From: Adiantum capillus-veneris
Lineage: Eukaryota; Streptophyta; Polypodiopsida; Polypodiales; Pteridaceae
DNA: 58,000 bases
Direction: 5' to 3'
NCBI GenBank assembly: GCA_014529385.2
Contig: CM043956.1
Location: 63,372,620 to 63,430,619, forward strand
The position numbers and the translations under genes were made by a program. Shown piece by piece: positions 19,285-31,501 of the stretch (positions are counted from its first letter, which is position 1; every line of letters starts with the position of its first letter). The notes beneath the pieces were generated by a model. It did not search any database and was not told the origin of the DNA. It was given only the letters and a program-made list of their open reading frames with translations.

Positions 19285-22200
19285 TTGTAGTAGCTCCCCT
19301 GACATGCAAGACCCTTGCGAGGTAGACCAATAGAGGACAAAGGTTGTGGGAGTCGTTCTTACATGTACAAGGAGGTGATGATGGTTGTCACCAATTTGTG
19401 TGCAGGCTAGTTCATTGACAAGGAATGGGCAAGAGAAACATTTTTTGTCAAAGTACCAAATTGTTTAGTGTCCCATAGCCATTGATACCTCTCCCTTTCT
19501 TTCCTACATTGAACTTGCTGCCACCATTGCTACTTAGATGGTGGAGGGTTCACTTTTGTTTAATTTGGGCACCCAAGGGTGCCCATCCTAAGGGAAAGAC
19601 CGCAAATTTACAAGCGTGACATTTGATGATTGTCATGGGTAGAGAACAAGCGGTCATGGAGTCACCTACAACAATAAACTCAAAATTGTAGAAAATCACA
19701 AAACCCATGCCAAATCCATGCAAGGCATGGTGGTGTTCGTGGAGAACCATGGGCCATGCATGGGGGACTAACCCTGCAATCTCAAATCTCTATAGAAGTC
19801 CTTCTACGTAAGCCATGGGGCATGCAAGGGGAAATACCGACATTTGCCACGGGCAAGACAACAAAAGTTGACCTAGTTCATGTTCATGATGCATGCATCA
19901 TCATACATGCACATATCATCTTCTACAAAATATAAGTTCAACATTAAATTAGCTTGTAGATGCACTCCAACTTGGGCAAAGTGTGATTTCTTAGAGAATT
20001 CAAAGTGCTCAAATTAAATTTTTATATGCAAAATATCTACAACAACTGGGGCTCGCATGAGGCCTTCTTCTTGGTCTAGAAAGGCCCATAAGTAGCTGTC
20101 CAAAAGAAATGTGCAGCTCACAAAACTCAAACACACATGCCATGTGACTAGTAAAGCAAGTCGATGCAAGTAATTAATGAGGAATGCATGGTCAACAAAG
20201 AAAAAATACTTGTTTAAAGACCACACTCAAGCGAGGCTTGTGTAAGAAATGATCTTGATAAGAGGGCTCTAGGCAAGGCGGTTAGGCCAAGGGCCAAGCC
20301 AAGAGTAGTACTTCAAGCAGGTACATATGAATCCCAATGCCAACAACGGTGAGTCAAGCAAGCTCGTAAGCAAGACGAATTTATAGTGTTCAATTTTGTA
20401 CAAATTAAAACTTGCAAAATTTTCTACAGACCCAACTTGGCAAGTACAAGGTGCTTCTGTCAAGAAAGGTTTTGAAGTCAGCTGAAATTTTGTAGCTAAG
20501 TAACTTGAGCTATCTCCCTTCAACGTTGGGTAATCTAAGGTACTTTTATGATTCTCAACATGATCACAATTTGATAAGTTTGATACTCTGTGGAAGCTTG
20601 ACAACGTCAATTTTAGTGTGCCATGATATCTACATATCAATTGGAGCATTCATAGCCTATGAGCACAAAGGCTCCATCATGTTTTATTCTTTTACTATCC
20701 TTATGTGAAGCAAGGCTTTAATTTTAAGCATACTGCAGCATAGAGGCTTCCAAAGTTTGGAATATGATATCAATATACAAACTTTGGAGGCACTTTGCAG
20801 TGTGCCTGAATGGTATTTCACTAGGTGTCAATAGGAACCAAGCCAAGCAAGCATACATGGTACATAGAACGACTCTCAACCTCTCAACATACATGGCTAT
20901 GAGCTAGATTCAAGCACAGATAGAAAAATTAGATTGAAATTCACTCTCAAGAAACTCTTTACTTTTGAATTTCAAGACAACTAGCGACAGAGGGGAAACA
21001 AGGTTAGACAATTTTAGGTTCTTCTTGGTTTTCTTTGTTTTAACCTTTATTTTGGATATGATTTCTTGCTATGAAAAGAAAAGAGCTTTGAAAGAGTGAA
21101 TGAGAAACATGTCTTCTACCCCATGCCAAGGTACTACACATTGAATTAGAATCAAGGGAAATGGAACACATGGTTGAGAGACTGGAAATCTTGGGATATA
21201 AGCTCACATTTTATGTATGACAATGTTGAATTATGATGTATCTATACCAGTATAGATTGTGCAAGGCCCTTATGTTATCGGCAGGCCGTCATTGTAGCCA
21301 AGGGCCCTATCACTTTATTTTTCTCATTTGCATAGATGGCATGCTAATAAGGTGGAATTAATTCTACCCCATCATTGTTTATGCTTTCGCTATAACACCA
21401 TCTACTCTGTCAAGGACGAGGTAAGATCTTGTTTGTTTCCAATAAATTTTTTTTGATGTTGATGTTGTTGCAGGAGTTAACCATAGCTATAAACTTCTAC
21501 TCAAGAATAGTTGAGGCTAGTATATTTGCTTGTGTTGGTTGCATATGATTGCAACAATGGGCACCTTATACCATATGATTGCAATAGTGGTCACACTATA
21601 TCATTCGTTATATGCACAAGGTGCATACATTATAGATGATGACTTTTGTTTGTGGCAAATAGACATGGCCTAGCTATCAAGAAACTAATTCATGGGATCA
21701 CATAAATCTGCTAAGACAGCCTCAAGGCAGGTAAATCTCTTGTTTTAAAAACCATAAAACATCTAGTATGACTACCTTCTTTTTGGTGTTGGGAATCTTT
21801 CTCTTCTTTTTATGGGAAGATATGATTGTTTTGAGATCCAGTTGTAAATAACACTCCACCTTGAGAGAATCTACTACTTAGTTTGATCTAGTTGTGGATC
21901 AGATTCCAACTTGAGAGGATCTGTTGTTTCATTTACAACATTGTATGTGTCTATAGGAGTGATATTTTTAGGGGTATGACTAGCTAATGAAAAAATCATT
22001 CCATAAGTGTTGAGGGTCCTTGATTGGCGTCTTCATAGTAGTTCTTTCAAGGAAAGAAGTTCTCAATCTACCAAGGGGTAGTGGATAAGTTCACCTTACC
22101 AAGTCTCTTACCCTCGCTATTGGTGACATGGTAAACTATGCCAGTCATAATTAATTAATAGTTTAAGCAACTTTTTTGCAGCCTTGTATGCCTTTATAAG

Positions 22201-23429
22201 CAACCACTCTGGGCCGGTCCTCTCCCACTATGGATTAAGCTTAGGTCAATGGGTGACAAACCCAGAGAAAATTGTAAAAACCCTTGGCATTAGGCCAACC
22301 ATTCATCCCATAACCATATATGTAATTTGCAAAAAAACAAACTAGCCATGATGTAATTTCAAAATCAATAGAGAATAATTTTGTCTTTTGTATTGCCTTT
22401 TGTCCAAAAAAATTGATTAACACAACGCGTGCACGAGACAGCCTCCACAAAAACTCTCGATTGTGATCACACAAACTTGGTAGCTAAGAGACACCGCCAC
22501 TCAACTTTTTTCAAATTTGAGAAACAGAAGGACTGCACAAGGTTTGCAGATGCCCACGATGCACGATGGGTATCCCGCCAAGCCCTATGGTCCCTTTGTT
22601 TCCCGATTTTGATAAAAGTTGATCGACGGTATCCCCCGGCCATCGGGTATACGTGATCGGTACTTGATCGGGGTCGAGAGTTTAAATTAAAGAACTTGAG
22701 AAGTATAAATACTTAAAGAACACAATGTTCATAGTCAATGTTACAATTGCACCAAATGGTAGGAATCAGAGTCATTGATATTATACAAAAAGATTACAAA
22801 TCTAAAAAGAGAGGTTACATGGGATACTCTAATTCTTATGTAGGCACCTTTCATTTCATAAGTTGATTTCAAGGGCTAAATTTGTGTTTTTTACTTGGAT
22901 ACAGATGTTTGATAATCTTCACCATTCTAGGGTTCTCATTTGTGCCAAGATTCCACTCTTTGATCTCCTGTTCATCTAGAAGTAACTAGTTTGAACCACT
23001 TCCCTTTTGCTTGACCAATGACCGAGATTCTTTCGCAACCCAAATACCAGTTGCATACTCATTAAATGGATCACATAACTCTCAAGTTACAAGTTCCAAT
23101 TCTATGCTTTCAGTAGCTTGGTCTAAACTTCATCTATGCTGCATCTTTGCCAAGTTTAGTGTTGACCTATTCAAAAAGCATGGCGAAGGAGGGTAGTTTT
23201 CCCTCCATGTTACTCATCTGCTCATGGAAAAGTTGGACGATTCTGCTAAGAAGACTGTAAAACATGATGGGATTCAGCTTTGCTTGAGCTGTGTATCCGT
23301 CATGGCAGAACGAGAACCAAAGATCTATCTGAGGGAGAATCAAACATCTGCAAAACGAACTTGAACATAAAGTTATCTCTACTTCCCTTTAAGTCAATTT
23401 GCGTATGTCCTGCTATTTTCTATAGCAAT
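19285..23429. other. Unassigned AT-rich DNA
   Basis: No coding or structural RNA feature is supportable. Parts (20700-21430 and about 22050) are diverged copies of 14740-15450 and 16430. Confidence 0.5.
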
Positions 23430-23573
23430 GCCCACCAAGCAAGGCTAGTTTTTGTTAAGAGAAAACTTATCAAGCAACTTACTCATAGTATCTTATTTAC
23501 ACATTAACTACTATGACAAGGCCAACCAAGCAAGACTAGTTTTATTTTAGAAACTAGTCTTGCTTGGTGGGCC
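23430..23573. mobile_element. Small inverted-repeat element (MITE-like)
   Basis: The left end GCCCACCAAGCAAGGCTAG (23430) and the right end, an inverted copy finishing CTTGGTGGGC (about 23571), form terminal inverted repeats of about 22 bp with one mismatch. A third copy, GGCCAACCAAGCAAGACTAG (about 23520), pairs with the right end as a tight hairpin with an 8-base loop. A related single copy is at 50805. No target duplication was confirmed. Confidence 0.4.
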
Positions 23574-23766
23574 TTTGTTTTACATAATTTGATAGATTTT
23601 AGAGTGCAACTAGTTACTTGATTAGTTGGTTGTGATTTTTGTCGACTTGGGGTTTTTTGCAGTGACACGAGAAAATGAGTAGAACCAATAAATAGGTACC
23701 AATAAAAGCTTAGCTTTTGTTGGCATAAGATACACACCAACAGTAACTGAATCGGATGAGAAGGCT

Positions 23767-24894
23767 TTGGTACCTATGCATGCATACTACGACGAGCCCA
23801 ATGGATATGCGGAAAACTCTGTCTATTATCCACCGGAAGAACCCTCTACACCAGAACCATGTAGCATGATAGAAAATACAGGACCACCAACTGCTGCACA
23901 GGCAGCGGGTGAAGGAAGATATATCTTGGATGAAGGAACATTGTTGTTCATAGCCAATGGAGTCATGAGCGGGTAGAGGTTTGTACACCAACAAAGAGGA
24001 GCTCAAGGAGCACCTCAACAGCCTAAGGGACCATGCTACAATTGTGGTGGAGACCATTGGCTGAGGGACTGTCCTCGTGATGAAATCATTAGGGTCAACG
24101 CATATTGCACCGAGTGTGGAATTACTCACTTGATCCATGATTGCCCTAAAAACCCAAGCAAAGGAGCAAAAACTCCTTTGAATATGCTGGGAGCACTGCC
24201 TTCTAGTGGAGGGTCAGAAAACGAAACTCCGATTCCTGTTAAGGTTTTGACGAGAGCCCAAACAAGGAAAAATGACAATCAGCCCAAGAGTAATGATGAA
24301 AATCAAGAAGAAATCAAGACTGACAAGTCTAGCGTCAGTCGTGATAATCCTTGGAAAGAACAAAGAGCGAAAATGAAATCTAGACGTGAGCGAAAACAAA
24401 AAGATGTAGAAGCTGAGCTAATAATAGCTCGGGAGAAACTTAAACAACAAAGAGAGTCCGACTCTCTAAAATCAACGGAGGGACCAAGAAGCGCAAGCTC
24501 AGGAGGGTCTGTATTGGTAGATAAGGTCAATGAACCCTTAGATGCAATCTTGCAATCATATGAAGCAAGATTGAAGAACAGACAGACTCTAGAGCAAAGG
24601 TGGATGACATATTCATATCCAGAGATAGAAAAACAAAGACTAGAGATGTGCAAACAGCTGATTGAAACTGCACAAGCTTTACTAGAGCCTCCACCTATGG
24701 AAGTGGGAGATAGAATAATCAAACCACCAAACAATGAAACACCTCACAAAACCGAACAAAGGATACCTGACAAAATAGAAAACGTTAAATCCTTGCCTGA
24801 TGTAGAGGATGCAAGAATCGTACCTAATAGCACTGATGAATCAATGAAAGATTTTCCACCATATACCCCTATTGTGGAAGAAAATTGGCCTTAA
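23767..24894 (+). pseudogene. Element A Gag, C-terminal part with two zinc knuckles
   Basis: One frame throughout, with an in-frame TAG at 23974-23976 and a TAA at 24892-24894. Two Cys/His boxes follow each other: CYNCGGDHWLRDC (near 24033-24071) and CTECGITHLIHDC (near 24105-24143). Both are CX2CX3HX4C, one residue shorter than the standard X4 spacing. Downstream is a charged, probably helical region (KMKSRRERKQKDVEAELIIA; LKNRQTLEQRWMTYSYPEIE). Zinc knuckles bind element RNA during particle assembly. The N-terminal capsid part is missing. Confidence 0.75.
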
Positions 24895-25706
24895 GAGCTA
24901 TGGGAAACGGTGAGAAAAACTCAAGGAAAATATGAGACAAAAACAGTCGAGCCAGCGCCTTTCTCGGAGTTGAACTTGAATAAGCCTCCATGGGATTTAA
25001 ATGCTAAATCATTTCAAGGGGATAATGGTTCAGTTGCATCCGAAGATAGCAGACCAACATCACTCAGAACTTTTCCACCATACATGGGAGACTACGAGGC
25101 AAGGTCAGAAATTCGAAGAGTACCTTCTCAAAGAATAGGAGGGTCAAATCAATTGGACACTAAAATCTTGACAGACTTGTTGACCACTCCAGTCAAGTGT
25201 ACGATCACATTGGTAGAATTGTTAAAAATTAGGCCAAGCATGTGTACGGAAGTGGGCAAATGTCTTGAAAAATTTGGTATAAAGACGCCTCTTAAGTTCT
25301 TTGAAACTGAGCTTAATGACACAGAACCGAAGAAAGCCAGCACTAGACCAGTGCCACTCAACAAGGTCGGAGAGTATTGTGAGGGTGAAGACGGCAACAC
25401 AACTCTACCAGTTGAGTATAAAGGCATAGAGACTAAGGCCATACTTGATAGCGGAGCTGGAATTGCCATTGCGACCAAAATGCTATGGGAAAAATGGGGA
25501 AAACCAGCAATACGAATGACTAGAATGAAATTGCAACTGGCGGATGGGCACATAGAAAGGCCTATAGGATTGCTTGAGGTAATTGTGGTATCTTCATGTG
25601 GCATAGAGTACTAACATACATTTGCCATAGTAGATCTCGGCAAGAAGAACAATTATGAATTATCTTTGGTAGGCCGTTCATGAGGCAACTCAAGATGGTG
25701 CAGGAC
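24895..25706 (+). pseudogene. Element A first retropepsin (protease)
   Basis: Same frame as gag. After a linker containing PPWDLNAKSF the aspartic protease region reads EYKGIETKAILDSGAGIAIA, with the catalytic DSGA at 25447-25458. A flap-like MKLQLADGHIERPIGLLEVI and, after a stop at 25612-25614, FAIVDLGKKNNYEL follow. A frameshift then gives FMRQLKMVQD, and a TAG stands where Trp is expected. The enzyme would cleave the Gag-Pol polyprotein. This copy is inactive as written. Confidence 0.75.
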
Positions 25707-27028
25707 TAGGGGTATGATTATTTGTATCTAAGACATGCTGAAACCACTACACGTGTAAACATGAAAAACCATAGCTACCATGATGTCACGAGAACACCTG
25801 TGGAAGAATTTGACTCAGCCACCATTAGTGGATCAGAAGTCCCAGCGTGGCTCTGTAAGAGAAAGGAGATATGGATGTGCGGAGCATCTCAATGTAGTGA
25901 ATTTGACCACAATGAAAGGACACTAGAGAGGGTCTTGGAAGACGATGCCTATATAAGAGAATCCTTTCCTTAAGAGAAGCTCAAACCCCTAGAATGGTCT
26001 CAAATTTTGGCTACATTGGATGTATGTGTCAATGAAGTCACTCCCACCAAATTTTGTGATGAGAATGGCTACGATATTATACCATACTACATGTTGAGCA
26101 AACTTGTGGAGGAAGACGAGAACAATGGAGATACTGAGCATACGAGGATCTAAAAAACGAAAACAAAACTTGAGATGAAGATAGTGGGCTATGTGGATAT
26201 CCCACTAAAGAAATCAACCAGGAGGGAGGAGAATTTTATGATTCTTCTGATCAATGTGAAAACAAGGATAATGTGGATGACAAGAAGTCGGAAAATACGG
26301 AGGAAGACGACCATCAAGATCAACACAATGACGTCTTCTACAATTTCTCAAACCAAAGTGAGAGACGCCAAAAAAGATACAAGAGTAGGCGACACCATAC
26401 CAGTCTACAAACTAGGCTGAGACCTATGCCGGAGTTCAGGGGTAAGACACATTTCCTTATGAACATTCATGTTGTTGATTGTGCTAAGGACAAAGTGTCA
26501 GGAAGATTTCTTAAGGTTGCTGAAGACTCAGGATTTAAGTCCAGACTGTTGAAACCTAAGAAAACCAGCAAAGCAAAAAAAGGAGTTGAAACAGAAAAAT
26601 TGGATGTCTCTGGTGATCCAATTATAACGAAAGTTGAACGGAAATCGAGATACAATGATTTGAAACAAAAACTGAAAAAGGTATGGACAACTGAAATGGA
26701 AAGTAGCGATGGAACGGACGCTAGTGATGGGGGTAAAAAGATAGATGTACCTCCTCACTATTGTAAGTACACCATTCAGGAAAGAAGATTGGTGGTTCAA
26801 CAACCAATGAGAGAGCCTAAATCAAACGAGTCCTACGATGGGCCAGAGAACGCCAATAAAATAGACTTAGTAGAGTCGAGAGAAAGTCCTCGACCTGTTT
26901 ACTTCGCCACAGATTTAAGCCGAGAAGAAGAGGACTTACTAATCAAAAGGCTTAAGAAATTTTGTGATGTATTTGCCTGGTCGTACAAAGATCTGAAGGG
27001 GGTGGATCCTAACATTTGTGCACATTAA
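25707..27028 (+). pseudogene. Element A protease-RT linker
   Basis: Coding-like sequence in two or three frames: YLYLRHAETTTRVNMKNHSY to 25973; the stretch FKSRLLKPKKTSKAKKGVET to about 26650; and YFATDLSREEEDLLIKRLKK with FCDVFAWSYKDLKGVDP before 27028. The last block is the conserved segment just upstream of Gypsy RT. Several stops and shifts are present. Confidence 0.6.
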
Positions 27029-28330
27029 ATCCCTCTGAAGTCTGATGCAAAGCCAAGCAAACAACGTCCATACACGTACAATGAGACATTCGCCAAAAGG
27101 ATAAAGGAAGAGATAGACAAACTTATGGAGGCTGAATTTATTTATGAGATAGAGCCCACGGACTGGGTGTCACCGATAGTGGTGGTACCTAAGAACAACG
27201 GGAAATTACGAGTGTGTGTGAATCTCAAGAAGGTAAATACGGCAACAATAAGGGACAACTATCCTCTTCCTATCACTGAACACGTCCTGGAACGAGTAGC
27301 AGGCAAGCAAGCCTATAGCTTTATGGAGGGATTCTCTGGTTATAACCAATTGGGGGTCAAACTAGAAGATCAATACAAAACAGCGTTTGCAACAGAATGG
27401 GGCATATATGCATTTAGGGTAATTCCATTTGGCTTGACCAATGATCCAGCCACATTTCAGAGATTAATGACACATGCTTTTAAAGAATACTTGCGAATAT
27501 TCTTGGATATTTACATGGATGACTTGTGTGTCTATTCTCTATTGACAGAAGACCATATAGATCATCTTAGAAAGGTATTCGAAAAATGCAAAACGTATAG
27601 GATTTGCCTCAACCCAGAAAAATGTGTATTCATGGTCCGACAAGGTAAAATCTTAGGCCACATAGTATCGGCTAATGGAATTACCACTGATGAAGACAAG
27701 GTAAAGGTGATCATAGAATTACCAAGACCAAACACTGTACGAGAGGTAAAATCATTTATGGGACATTGTGGATACTACCGACGTTTTATCTACATGTACA
27801 CTGTAATAGCAAAACCCTTGTATAGTCTAATTACTCTCTTCATATGGACCAATGACTGTGAGGAGTCATTCCAGAAACTAAAAGATGCACTGGTATCTGC
27901 ACCAATTCTAAAAGCACCAGATTGGTCAAAGATCTTCCATGTACATGTAGATGCTTCAGCATTTGCAATAGGCTGTATATTAGCACAACCAGGGGAGGGT
28001 AATACAGATTTTCTGATCAGTTATGCTAGTAGACAACTCAACAGTGAAGAAAAGAATTATACCACCACTGAAAGAGAAGGATTGGGTACGATATATGCGT
28101 TAAAGAAATTTCGGCATTACTTACTTGCGAACAAATTCACATTTTTTTGTGGATCATCGGGCGCTCTTGTACTTAGTAAACAAACCTTGTAACACGGGAC
28201 GAATTGTAAGATGGTTCATTGTGTTGCTAGAGTTTGATTTTACAGTAGTAGTTAAGAAAGGAAAAACTCATCAAAGAACAGACCACCTCTCTCGATTACT
28301 ACATGGCGAAAAAGCTACTGGGGTAGATGA
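27029..28330 (+). pseudogene. Element A reverse transcriptase and RNase H
   Basis: From 27125 to 28192 the frame is open: DWVSPIVVVPKNNGKLRVCV, NYPLPITEHVLERVAG, FGLTNDPATFQRLM, the polymerase motif YMDD at 27512-27523, thumb FMGHCGYYRRFI, and RNase H beginning HVHVDASAFAIGCILAQPGE with TEREGLGTIYALKKFRHYLL. A length change in a T run near 28145 shifts the frame. RNase H then continues VDHRALLYLVNKP to DHLSRLL. It is one of the best preserved parts of element A, with the catalytic Asp pair intact. Confidence 0.88.
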
Positions 28331-29090
28331 TGATCTCCCAGACGCATACCTGGTTAATATAGAGATGGTACCTAAATGGTCAGAGCAAATTATTCCGTTG
28401 CTGACATATGGAATGAATCATGACGACAAACACATGGTGGAAGACGTTAGACAAGCACGAATTACACAATGCTTGCGGGAAGAATGTACCATCATGGAAA
28501 CGAAGGGATTCTAAAGTTGTGTATAGGCCCAGAAGAGTACAAAACGTATCTAGAGGAGGCCCACACACAAACAGGGGGATTTCATCGAGGAAATCAAATG
28601 ATCTATGAACAATTAAGAAGACTTGCAGTGTATTGGCCAGGAATGGCAGGCGATGTAGCTAATTACATCAAGAAATGCAACTTTTGCACATCCAATACCA
28701 CTGTGGATTATTCCACATTATACCAAGTGACAATAGCACCCGCATGGAGTCATGCTATTGTGGAATATTTGACTAATAAGGAATTGCCAGGAGATTTGTC
28801 TAAAGCCAGACAAAAGGCTTTACAAATCGAAGCAAATAGGTATACCCTCATTAGTGACCAATTTTATAAAAGAGGAACTGATGACCAGTTGAGGTTAGTT
28901 CCTCATGAAAATGACTACTTTCCATTATTGGAACAAGCTCATGCAGTCATAGCAGGAGGTCATTTTTTAGAGGACCGTAAAAATCATTATGGTTGCAGGC
29001 ATATGGTGGCCGACCATGATTCAAGATGCAGCAGAATTCGTGAAACGATGTGATGAATGTCAACGCACTAAGGTACCAGTTAAAAGAGAC
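28331..29090 (+). pseudogene. Element A tandem HHCC zinc fingers
   Basis: Two complete integrase-type zinc-binding modules are visible. The first has AHTQTGGFHRG (H-x6-H), YWPGMAGDVANYIKKC and CNFC (C-x2-C) near 28555-28690. A linker of about 80 residues (WSHAIVEYLTNKELPGDLSK; RYTLISDQFYKRG) follows. The second has AHAVIAGGHFLEDR (H-x6-H) near 28935-28970, then in the next frame IWWPTMIQDAAEFVKRCDEC (C-x2-C). The usual integrase has a single HHCC domain. The first finger may be a duplicate, or the linker may come from recombination between related elements. Confidence 0.7.
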
Positions 29091-30055
29091 GAAATGCCTT
29101 TAAGACCAATGATGAGTGCTTGAGCATTCGCTAAATGGGGATTGGACTTTGTTGGTCCTATCACTCCACCAGCGTATCGTTCACAAGCACAATATATCAT
29201 AGTGCCCACGGATTACATGACCAAATGGGTGGAAGCAAAAGCCACAACGAAAGCAGACGCTAGAACCACGGCACAATTCTTATATGAATATGTGTTTACA
29301 CATTATGGCCTTCCAAACGAGCTGGTGAGTGATAGAGGGACACACTTTGTAAATGAAGTTATCCAACATCTCTTAAATGAGTTTTTGGTAATTCATCGCA
29401 AATATGCACCCTACCATCCACAAGCCAATGGTCAAGCAGAGGCGACAAACAAAATATTGTGCACAGTTCTTACAAAACTGGTTAGTGAAACAAGAACGGA
29501 CTTGGATCAAATGCTATATTCGGCATTGTGGGCTTATCGAGTTGCATATAAACAACACTCAATGCTACACCATTTAATATGGTATATGGGTTAAATGCAA
29601 TATTGCCTATTGAATTTTTGATTTCCACACTAAGGGTAGCCACACAATTGGACTGGACGGGGCATGAGCTTTCAGAACGATTAGCGGACCTTGAAAAGTT
29701 AGATGAGTTACGACTCAATGCTGTAGCAGCCATATATGCAAAAAAAAGACAACAGAAAGAGTTTTTTGACAAATATGTCAAGAACAAGGACTTTAAAACG
29801 GGCGACTACGTCTTAGTATACACCCTAAAACAGCATGCCAAGAATCTAAAGAATAGGGGAATGGGGCCTTATTTGGTCCAAGAAATATCGTCCAGCAGAG
29901 AAGTAAAACTGCCGACTCTAGATGGAAAAGAAATGACGAACTGGATTAGTGGGTGTCGTTTGAAGAAATATAATCTACCTTTAACACCGGAAATGTTGTT
30001 TCAATTGCATTATGGCAAAGCCTATAGACAGGAACAGCAAAGAATTTAGAACTAG
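29091..30055 (+). pseudogene. Element A integrase core and C-terminus
   Basis: The core reads WGLDFVGPI (first Asp near 29145), VPTDYMTKWVEAKATTKADA, ELVSDRGTHFVN (second Asp near 29331) and YHPQANGQAEATNK (Glu near 29440), so the DDE set is complete. A frameshift near 29580 leads to VYGLNAILPIEFLISTLRVA and FDKYVKNKDFKTGDYVLVYT, then GPYLVQEISSSREVKLPTLD, the GPY/F-type C-terminal module. Two TAG stops follow at 30047-30049 and 30053-30055. No chromodomain is present; the frame leads into the second protease instead. Confidence 0.82.
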
Positions 30056-30787
30056 GCACAACAAGAAGCCAAGGAACGCATTGCTAAGCGAAAGCAGTTT
30101 CTCATGACAATACACATGGTCACACCAATGATGACTAACGAATATCCTCTTTCAACATTCCGAACAATCGAAACGGATATACAAAGCTAAGAATTAGCAA
30201 GGACAATAACAGACTTTATGGCTAAGGACGATAGCACCATTGACAACTTGGAAGATACATGGTGTAGTCCTTACATAAAAGTTTATGCAGGCACAGAACA
30301 AGTTGAGATCTATGCATTGCTTGACACTGGAGCAAAAATGAGTGTCATCAGCTTTGAGCTCTTTCAGAAACTTGGACCAATGAGGAAGATCCCAGAGACA
30401 CACAGGTTGAAGGTAGCATCGGGTGATGAGGTGACCACGTTGTGGTCTATTATATTACCAATCACAGTGCAGGCACACCAGTACACTACCAAGTTCCATG
30501 TACTGCCACCAGGTAGATCAAAAATGCTGTGTATCTTAGCAGTGACATGGATGAAAGCTAACAGGATATTCATTAATTTGGATACGAATGAAGAACTGTT
30601 CAGAAATGAAAACTTTTCAGAATCCTTCTTATCATATGACCAATACATGTCAAGGAGGAGACAGGAGTCAATACATCGCAAGGAATTGACCAACAACAAA
30701 CAAAGTTTACATGTCAAAAAATGTGTTATCAAAAATCAACAATCATGCAAAGAACCAGGCAAGTTTGGGTACGGCGTACAGATCTAG
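30056..30787 (+). pseudogene. Second retropepsin-like domain after integrase
   Basis: It is in the same frame as the integrase C-terminus, separated from it only by stops (TAG 30047, TAG 30053, TAA 30188). The spacer reads EAKERIAKRKQFLMTIHMVT. The domain shows IKVYAGTEQVEIYALLDTGA, with the catalytic DTGA at 30323-30334, then SVISFELFQKLG, HRLKVASGDEVTTLW, a flap-side VLPPGRSKMLCILAV and TWMKANRIFINLDTNEELF. This is the full pattern of a retroviral-type aspartic protease, including the hydrophobic-xx-W strand before the C-terminus. It is distinct from the DSGA protease at 25.4 kb. It could be a maturation or regulatory protease, or a captured paralogue. Confidence 0.75.
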
Positions 30788-31365
30788 CCAAGGCACAATT
30801 ACAGCAAAGGCGGAAATATAAAGTTTGGATAAGGCAAGACAACCTAATTCCTGTAAGAAAGTGGACAGAAAAATAGACAAAACACCAAAAGCCAGCAAAG
30901 CTTCAAAGAACAATAGTCAACCACTATTATACGCAACGGACTATATTGGTATGGCGGCCAAAATTACCAATTCAGGACGTGCCAACAAAACAAGTATGGA
31001 TGCCAAAGATGACCACCGAACTGTTATCTACAATTGTCAATGCCAAGCCAAATCATACAACCCGCACGAGGAAAGAAGAAAAATCCACAACAATAAGTAC
31101 AAGGATCTATAAGACCCAAGTCATCCAATGGAAAAGAAAGAATGTTCCACCAGAAAATGCAACAAAATATACAACAATATCGACTTCAAAGGATCCACAT
31201 ACGCTAATTCAAACACCGTGGAAAACAATCAAACAAAGAGCGGCATATTTACAACTTCTTCTGGCAAAGAAAATCTGCCAGCCAACTCAGGCTACCACAG
31301 GAAACCTCAACGACAACTGCCAATAAGCGAATCGCTTATACCTTCCTCTTACACCGCATAAATTC
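30788..31365 (+). pseudogene. Element A basic C-terminal tail
   Basis: After a one-base shift near 30770 the frame reads RTDLAKAQLQQRRKYKVWIR, a stop, then LVWRPKLPIQDVPTKQVWMP and a Lys/Thr-rich end finishing at 31324-31326. The repeated WxPK/WxRK phrases are reminiscent of nucleic-acid-binding tails, but I do not recognise a family. It ends about 160 bases before the purine tract. Confidence 0.45.
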
Positions 31366-31488
31366 TTTCTACATGCATTGACCGTACATGCATATAGGGC
31401 TACATTACAAGGCTTGCATTAGCACGAGTTCATGCCCATGCACATCACATACCCTTGACGATACCCTGTCGTCCGGGAGGACTCCAAC

Positions 31489-31501
31489 TAGGAGGGGGGA
31501 G
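31489..31501 (+). other. Element A polypurine tract
   Basis: AGGAGGGGGGAGG run at the end of element A, the expected primer for plus-strand synthesis at the 3' LTR boundary. Confidence 0.6.

Larger units (their letters stand above)
23740..31500 (+). mobile_element. Ty3/Gypsy element A (5' truncated) with a second protease
   Basis: Order of domains: gag C-terminus with two zinc knuckles, protease, RT, RNase H, two HHCC fingers, integrase, second retropepsin-like domain, basic tail, purine tract. The N-terminal gag and 5' LTR are not found. Many frameshifts and stops exist, but domains are collinear. The second protease after integrase is not part of the usual Gypsy pol order. Confidence 0.85.

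Noticed and set aside
22241-22474. 77-codon minus-strand open frame
   Set aside because: No recognisable similarity, no neighbours and composition like the surrounding non-coding DNA.
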